64,000 bases of DNA, taken from NCBI GenBank assembly GCA_003117195.1, contig BDSI01000112.1, forward strand, positions 93,422 through 157,421, in the 5' to 3' direction. Shown in pieces: positions 46,823 through 64,000 of this stretch; the stretch's first letter is position 1, and each line of letters begins with the position of its first letter. Both the position numbers and the translations under genes were made by a program. Under the pieces are notes generated by a model that did no database searches, had not been told where the DNA came from, and worked only from the letters and a program-made list of their open reading frames with translations. Origin of the DNA: Eudorina sp. 2006-703-Eu-15 (Eukaryota; Chlorophyta; Chlorophyceae; Chlamydomonadales; Volvocaceae).

Positions 46823-49100
46823 AATACAAGAAATGGACAGAAGAGGTCGTCAAGTTTGACGGGAGACATTCATTCACCGCGAGCGTTAACCCGGGCAAGG
46901 GCTACTCCAGCCCAGGTAATGCATAATTACAAACTCGTTACCTTTGGGCAGGGCTTCGACGGCCTCGTCTACGCACACGCTGGATGGCGCCCAATATGAA
47001 GAAGAGCGCCACGCTGCTTGCTCCAAAAGCCAGGTTGCGACGATTTTGCATCCAAGCCACCATCTGGTGTCAGAAGGCGTTTACAGCTCGTCCCCCTCGC
47101 CGCGAAATTGTTCTGGCAGCTGCAGCCGTTTTTGCCTTTGTGCTGAGTTGGACGGGACAGTCTAAGGAAAGGCCCCTCAGAATGGTAATCAACGCAACAC
47201 TGTTCAGTTTGATTACCTTGGGCAATCCAGCTAGCCACGAAATGCCGCACCCAACCGAGACCGTCGCAGTAAAGCAGTCATGGTTAGAGAGTCAAACTGC
47301 TGCCAGACAGCGTGGATAGGTGACCAGCAACCGCTAAATGTCCTGGCGCATGACGACAGGCCACGGCATATGCACCAAGGGCTTCTTCACGCCTGTCGTA
47401 CGATGCACAACCGTCATAATAGGGTAAAGCCGCTTACTAGTGTTTCCTGTATACTAAACAAAGTAGCCATTTATAAGTAAAAATCATTTTGCGTGGGTAT
47501 TGTTTGGGCACAACGTGAGATAATATTCTCGATTATGTTTTTGGCCTATGCCTCTGCAACTTCTTGTCGCATGCGGCACATAGTGATTTGTGCCCTTGAT
47601 AGCAGATATGAACTACTCGGTTCAGGTATGTCGCGGTGCCGGAACGCGCATTCAGACGTCACTAACTGACGTGTGCCACGTGAACTACTTTACAAACGCT
47701 GGATAACTGCCATGCATTTAGACAGTATCAGGATATTCATATATAAAGCGGTAGTTATCACCAAAGCTGTGCGCAGAGGGACAAGCTTGCCTTGCCGACC
47801 GCCAGGCCGTCTTGGATGTTACCCTCTCACTATTTTCATCAACAAGCGTATCAGAGTATCCGCCCTCGTACATGGCTTCGACGTTTTACCTGTGGCTTCC
47901 GCGCGCGCCTTGCGATCGCAGCAGGGTCGGCCGGGTCGGCCCTGGTCAGCAAGCTTTGGGATACCGTACCCAGCACACATACATACCGAGGCTAACACAC
48001 GGTCAACAATACTGGTTTCGCAGTGCCGCTTTCTGAGAGGGGTCTACGGTTACTTCCGGAATCCATGACGGAAAACTGCTGGGGCCGCACGTGGCCGCAC
48101 CACACACCCTCATACACCGTCACTGCCGTCACCTTACAATCAGACCTCGTACTGATAACAGACACTCCTGGAGCTTTTTCTGAAGCAGAAGTCTTGGAGT
48201 ACTCGGCGTTTCCCTCCTGACCTACCCGTCCTGACGTACCCATGCATTATTCCCTTTGCACGACACTCGTGGGCATGGCCCACCACGGATAGGAACGAAT
48301 TTAAATGCTGACAGCACAAAAACTTAGTTGTTTCGGGAAGTAGGTACACAATGCAAGTTAAAGCACGTCCCCGAAAGGCACCAGCACCACCCTGCCACAC
48401 TGTTCCATGTCCGATCCGCATGTCTCGCCTTCCACAGCGGGAGGAGGCACGCTGCGTGGTCAACGGTCCACGAATGCCGACTGTCGTACAGATTGAAAAC
48501 CAGAGGTCGTATCTGTCGAAACCAGGGTATACTTCACCCACAAGCCACAGTTAGGCTGCTTCTTGTTTTGTGAATCAGAAGCATGTTCTGCGTTCCTTTC
48601 TCGTCGAACAGCAACTCGCGCCCAAGCCACTCGAATCCTGACAAGCAACTTCTTGTCGGATGTTATACAGTACTTGAACACAGATTAGGGGTCATAGTTA
48701 ACTCACCAGTATAAGTTGACCATGGTGATGTACGGGAAACGTGACTGTGCCTTTGCTTGGTAAACGATAGAGAACCTGATCTGCATGGAAATATGTTGAT
48801 GCTGACATACAGTAATGCCCAATACTTGATGTTGTAAACACTGTGCTTCGCCTAGATTTTGGAGCACACGCACCTGCGAAGCTGCTGTTTACGTTGACGT
48901 ATTATAGCATTAAGGGTTTTGTTCCTTTTGTAATAAACAGAATTCATAGTCGTTACCGCCGAGCCTACGCTTGCTGCCGGTGACCTGGCGGCCGGGAGGG
49001 GTGCACCCGCGCTTGAAATCCAACCTTTGTATTTCACATACATTATACGAAACGAGGTGCTACAACTGGGCAACGTGGCCGACAAACATTCAGCTCCGCC
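46823..49100. other. AT-richer intergenic region
   Basis: Between the 5' ends of the F-box gene (-) and the Twinkle gene (+), so it should hold both promoters and a missing first exon of the F-box gene. No further gene supported. A TATATAAAG-like box lies near 47740-47748. Confidence 0.45.
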
Positions 49101-59930
<10,830 letters not shown>

Positions 59931-60196
59931 TGTGTGATTTGTTCAGTGGTGTGTGATGAGATGATGTGTGATGGGATGAGATGAGATGATATCCGCTGGA
60001 CCTACCGTACATCTGCACCTAACTGGCCTGGGTACGGCACACATGTACGGCGGGTCGATTGTTGAAGATACTCGGGAGGGAGGGAGGGTGCAGCCGGCGG
60101 CAGCGAGAGGTCGTCTGGGGTCTCTAGAAACCACATAGGGGTGTGCGATTGTTCTTATAGAAGAGACCCGCCATAGGGGTGTGTGTGTGTGTGTGT

Positions 60197-60860
60197 TTTC
60201 TTAGGCAGGCAGAAGTGTGTTCTTAGGCAGGCAGAAGTGTGTTTAGAATTGCAACCCGCCCGCCCGCAGAAGTGTGTGTCTTGGGCGTGTATCGTTGTTA
60301 CATATCTGACCGGGCCCGACGCTGGCCAAGGGCTGCTGACCCAGCCCTAACGGAAACACACCGCCGAAGCACTCCCTCCCGAATTCGGGGCAGAGGGGCG
60401 TAAGGGGCCTCTGTCAACTCGCTCTCAACCAAGGGCGCGCGCGCGATCCCCATTTTACCGAGGACCGGCGACAGCTGTGTCCCTCCCCACTGGGGATTCG
60501 GCAGAAGCGTGTGTTTCTCAGGCAGGCAGAACAGGAGTGCGAGACGTGCAAGGGGCCGAGTAGCGCCCAGAAGCGTGTGTTTAATGGCAAACCCCAGAAC
60601 CGCCCAAGCCCATGCGCGCCCAGAAGCGAGTGTGTGTGTGTGTGTGTGTGTGAATCGTTACGTATCTGCCGGGCAGACGCTGGCCGGGGGCGCTAACCCG
60701 CCCCATACGGGAGACCGCCGAAGCACGCTCCCCCGGATTCGGGGGAGAGGGGCGTAAGGGGCCTCTGTCCCCTCGCTCTCAACCAAGGGCGCGCGCCCGA
60801 TCCCTGAGGATCGGTGACAGCTGCGCCCCCTCAAGGGATTGGGCGGAAGCCCATCCCGGG
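60197..60860 (+). mobile_element. Two adjacent copies of a dispersed non-coding element
   Basis: Copy 1 (about 60297-60500) and copy 2 (about 60656-60860) share TTACATATCTG-type starts, GCTGGCCAAGGGCTGC, GCCGAAGCACTCC, GGCGTAAGGGGCCTCTGTC, CGCTCTCAACCAAGGGCGCG and GGCGACAGCTG boxes. GGCAGGCAGAACAGGAGTGC and AGAAGTGTGT units lie between and before them. It has no coding capacity. Related pieces occur at 13990-14062, 17662-18292 (-) and 22543-22600. Likely a non-autonomous transposon family; termini not determined. Confidence 0.6.
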
Positions 60861-61830
60861 CGGTCTGCGCCTCGCAGTCCGCTGTTCAACCTCCTCAAGT
60901 CCTTGCAGCACCCAGGGCGCGTTCCTCAGCAATTCGGAGGCGCGCCCCTGCCCGGTGCGGTAAAACTAGCCTGGTCTCGCGTCCCAACCTAATCGTACTA
61001 GCTAGGGTTGCACCCTCCGGCAGGCCAGTCCGCCCAGCTGAGTCAGAGTGAGGCGTCTCGCACGCGTCGGGCCTTCCTATGCAGTCGGGCGCTCCATGAT
61101 GTGGCTATGGTTTGCACAAGGCAGCACATCACCACGTAAGCATCCCTGTCGTACACCCCTTCCCGTCGCGAGCGGCCCTCGCCTACAAGTCCCGCTGCCA
61201 ACTCCCACTGGTCTGACCCGCCCCTCCTCGGGCACCCAAGAATCCCCATCGTGCCCGGGAGTGGGCTTCCCTAGTCCCAATCCCTACACCCTAGCGTCTC
61301 GCGCTGCTATCTTTCCATCAAAAGTCTTCGTCTACTGGCTGCACGCAGCGGATCCCGAGATGCGCCCACCCAAGGTGGCCCCCGGTCATTGCCATCACCT
61401 TGAACAGCGACGGTGGCGGAGCTGCGGACGGCACACACGCAGTCCGCGCCCTCGGCGCCTTCACGATCCCGGTCGGGGCGGCGCTGTTCCGCAACGCTGA
61501 CAGCAGTGGAGTCAGCCCAAACGGTGAGCAGCAGGATGATACGGAGACGGAGACGGACTTGCCGCAAAACCTGAACCTAGCTGCGGACAGCGTGTCTGCG
61601 GCGGCAACCACGCAAGACGCGGAGGTGACCAACTGTTGCGGCTGTCGATGGCTGCACACGTGGCGGGCCCTGTCTTGTAGTCTGCGGGGTCGAGACAGTG
61701 ACCGGGGTAGCAGCCCCCTAGAGGCGCACGTCCGCGTACGTGTAGGGAACCCGGTACCGCCATGCAACCCTAGATACTTGGTGCCCCCGGGACTTGAGCC
61801 CGTCACCCACCAGATGGTGAGTGCACCCGT

Positions 61831-62178
61831 TCAGCCCGCGCACCCACGTATCTCTGGCTTTTGATGCCGCACGTGTTGCTCACGATCACACACCGGCGGG
61901 CGACCGCCTGCGGAGTTCCCCCCCGGTAGCCGCTGCTCAATATCCAACAGGAGCAGTGCCACATCCTGACAGGCCGTGTAGTCCCGATAACGGTATGGAG
62001 TGTCAAGACCAGCAGCTGCCGCGTGGGCTGGTGTCTCGATAGGTTGGGCTGCAGCACACGGGCCGGTGGAAAGACGAAATGCGTTGTAAGCACCGGCATC
62101 CCCTCGTCGCCTGCAATGCCCACGAACCCCCGGCTTTGCCGCGTCCCAACTCCTGGCCATGTCCTCCGGTGGTGCCAT
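61831..62178 (-). CDS. Hypothetical protein, doubtful
   Basis: A 115-codon frame from an ATG near 62178 contains a protein-like stretch (DTPYRYRDYTACQDVALLLL, then DIEQRLPGGN). The overlapping frame 61803-62540 is also open. No domain recognised; it may be chance or a repeat remnant. Confidence 0.2.
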   Translation of the reverse strand: MAPPEDMARSWDAAKPGVRGHCRRRGDAGAYNAFRLSTGPCAAAQPIETPAHAAAAGLDTPYRYRDYTACQDVALLLLDIEQRLPGGNSAGGRPPVCDREQHVRHQKPEIRGCAG

Positions 62179-63041
62179 TTGCACGTGTGTGTGTGTGTGG
62201 GGGGGGGGGAGATACCACACACGATGTGAGACACGAAGATGCTGCCGTCGCCACTGCCGTAAGGTCCCGCGCGGAAGGCCCAGCCGTGGCTGTCGCCAAT
62301 GTCGCTGCAACGGCCGCTGCTGGCACCTCCATCAATGTTGGTTGCTTCTGGCCGCAATGGGGCCTGGCTGCGCGCATGTGAATACCACCCCGTACTCGAA
62401 GGAGCGTATGGAAGCACGGCGCTTACAACTGTCTTATTCTCCAGCGACGAAAGCCCTGCCACAGTAAGAAACTGGCTCCTCGTCCTCTCCTGATGTCGTG
62501 TTTTGACGGTTTCCGTTGCAGGTTTAGTTGCACGTCCCACAGGCAGCTCAAGTACAATGGGGAACCACAGCGAAGTACAATGGAGTCAACCGGAATTAGT
62601 CAACTGACACGAGAGACTCGCCGACACTCCACCGCCGCTTCAGGCGGTCCAGCTCCATATCCTCTATTGCTGCATGACAGACGGCGGCACTGGTGGGTGG
62701 TGACCACGGAAGACGTCTTCCGCGGCGCTACTACTACACGTGCACCGACACAACTGCTTTATTTACTACATTACCGTATCGTCATTTGTCAATTGGCGCG
62801 GTTTCCAGGAGAGGCAATCCTGGCGCGCTGGTAACCTGGTGTGTTGGCCGGTATGGCTGCATGAAGGGGTTGATGAGATGAGGCGCCTACGAGCTATCTG
62901 GGCCCGATGGAACACCCGGTCGGGACTCGGGCCCACCTTGTACCGGTTACTTATGATCTGATAAACGCAAATGCCGCGTAGCGGAGACGTTGGAGATAGG
63001 AGCCGTGCGCGTGTTGCTGTCTTTCTCACCAACGTGTGGCA

Positions 63042-63851
63042 ATGGCTACACCACAGAGCGGCACGGCGAGTCGCGTGGCCATTGGTGGGATCCCGGGTAA
63101 TCCAGGCGGGCTCGCCGACGGCTTCATATCCAAGGGCCCCCTTCCCGTCCCTTCTGCGAACACACCTTCGACTGGGTTCGCCGGTGTGGCCGATACGACA
63201 ATAGGGTGCGCCGTAGATTTCTGGTGGTGTCAACAAGCACCGTTCTGGCATACGCAACATGGGTCGGGTGGGGCCCTTTGCGAGCACGTGAGATGCATTT
63301 CATGGGGTACTTCTCAGGCGGTCTCTGTGAATATTTGGCGAATCCTATCTTGTCATCCGGTCGCTGTCACTCTTCACGGCCCGTCTATCACACGAGCCTC
63401 GGCTAGGCTGCCCGAATCACGTATGGCCGTCTTTTTATCATTGTACACCCCGGCATTACATACTAATCGACACCGTTGTCCGGAGTGCAAGCAAGCGAAG
63501 GTGCAGCTAGATAGCCTTCAGCAGCGGGCCAAGCAAGTCCACCACGAGTACCGCTACAACCAGTATTCGAAGATTGCGGAGAAGTACGACATCATTGACA
63601 GGTTTTGCGCATATGCTCCGCTCGTCCGAGAGGCGCAGGGAGCCGGGTTCGATCACGACATGGACAAGGCACTACAGGGCGTCAAGCAGGCCCTGGATGG
63701 CATGCAGGGCCCTGTGCCGCACCCTGGCCTGCCAATCCCCAAGCCGGTCGTTGATCACTTGGAGGAGAGCGTCGTGAAGGAGGGCGGCTCCCTGTGGGTC
63801 AGGGCCGCACGGGGCGGCCGGCGTGGGATGGAACAGGGATCAGGTTGGTAG
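63042..63851 (+). CDS. Hypothetical protein with a C-terminal helical segment
   Basis: An open frame of about 269 codons from ATG to TAG. The N-terminal half is Gly/Ser/Thr/Pro-rich. Residues from about 145 on are charged and helical (CPECKQAKVQLDSLQQRAKQ, YNQYSKIAEKYDIIDRFCAY, FDHDMDKALQGVKQALDGMQ) with heptad-like spacing that suggests a coiled coil. A single CPEC pair precedes it. No family recognised. A GTTGGT donor-like site lies just before the stop, so this may be an internal exon. The 45-bp minisatellite begins about 40 nt downstream. Confidence 0.4.
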   Translation: MATPQSGTASRVAIGGIPGNPGGLADGFISKGPLPVPSANTPSTGFAGVADTTIGCAVDFWWCQQAPFWHTQHGSGGALCEHVRCISWGTSQAVSVNIWRILSCHPVAVTLHGPSITRASARLPESRMAVFLSLYTPALHTNRHRCPECKQAKVQLDSLQQRAKQVHHEYRYNQYSKIAEKYDIIDRFCAYAPLVREAQGAGFDHDMDKALQGVKQALDGMQGPVPHPGLPIPKPVVDHLEESVVKEGGSLWVRAARGGRRGMEQGSGW

Positions 63852-63891
63852 ACGGTGCGCAGTTGCCGAACAAAGCTGCAATCGACAGGGG

Positions 63892-63995
63892 CATTCCAAC
63901 CAGTAGCCCCCACCGCGTCACCTCCCCTCCGCGGGGCATTCCAACCAGTAGCCCGCATTGCGTTACCTTCCCTCCGTGGGGCATTCCGAACAGTG
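63892..63995. repeat. 45-bp tandem repeat (about 2.3 copies)
   Basis: Same unit as at 1-194, here mostly with CATTCCAACCAGTAGCCC. It reaches the window edge, so the array may continue. Confidence 0.9.
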
Positions 63996-64000
63996 GGCGG

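Larger units (their letters stand above)
59931..63035. other. Repeat-rich region downstream of the Twinkle gene
   Basis: Apart from the dispersed repeat pair at 60197-60860 and one doubtful frame at 61831-62178 (-), no gene was supported. No TGTAA was seen just after the Twinkle stop codon. Confidence 0.45.

Overview
The window is nuclear DNA from a GC-rich green alga, most likely a volvocine or other chlamydomonadalean. The signs are split genes with GTGAGT-type introns, long Ala/Gly/Pro runs in the proteins, (CA)n tracts and many dispersed repeats in introns, SAND domains ending in KKWK-type motifs, and a plant-type Twinkle primase-helicase. No operon, phage or prokaryotic signal was seen. 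A 983-base run of N (55123-56105) shows it is a draft assembly.

Layout. Positions 1-6300 hold a 45-bp minisatellite, a long hairpin and a few doubtful coding fragments. Positions 6338-29135 (+) carry a large trithorax/ATX-like histone methyltransferase gene, modelled here as 19 exons whose splice phases all agree (8346 coding nt, about 2781 aa). Its domain order is PHD, HMG box, SAND, PHD, extended PHD, SAND, Tudor-like, Tudor-like, SAND, zinc knuckle, SET and post-SET. A 6.2-kb gap without coding sequence between exons 5 and 6 is read as an intron, but it could separate two genes. Positions 29136-42843 are repeat-rich and gene-poor. Within them lies a small divergent pair of paralogous genes: an intact two-exon gene at 32639-33297 (+) and a decayed copy at 31869-32386 (-). 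A 28-bp minisatellite with about 48.6 copies follows at 37631-38991. Positions 42844-46822 (-) encode an F-box/leucine-rich-repeat protein. Positions 49101-59930 (+) encode a Twinkle-type organellar primase-helicase, interrupted by the N gap, with a C2HC zinc finger and a long disordered region at its N terminus. Positions 59931-64000 are repeat-rich, with one plausible 270-aa hypothetical gene and a second 45-bp minisatellite block.

The genes are not functionally clustered. One is a chromatin regulator, one a substrate adaptor for ubiquitination, one an organellar replication enzyme, and the small pair is of unknown function. The most notable points are the SET protein with three SAND domains, the unusual N terminus of the Twinkle protein and a frameshift in its primase part, the divergent gene/pseudogene pair, and a roughly 60-bp element recurring in both orientations inside introns of the two large genes. 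Exon boundaries come from reading splice sites and phases by eye, without transcripts.
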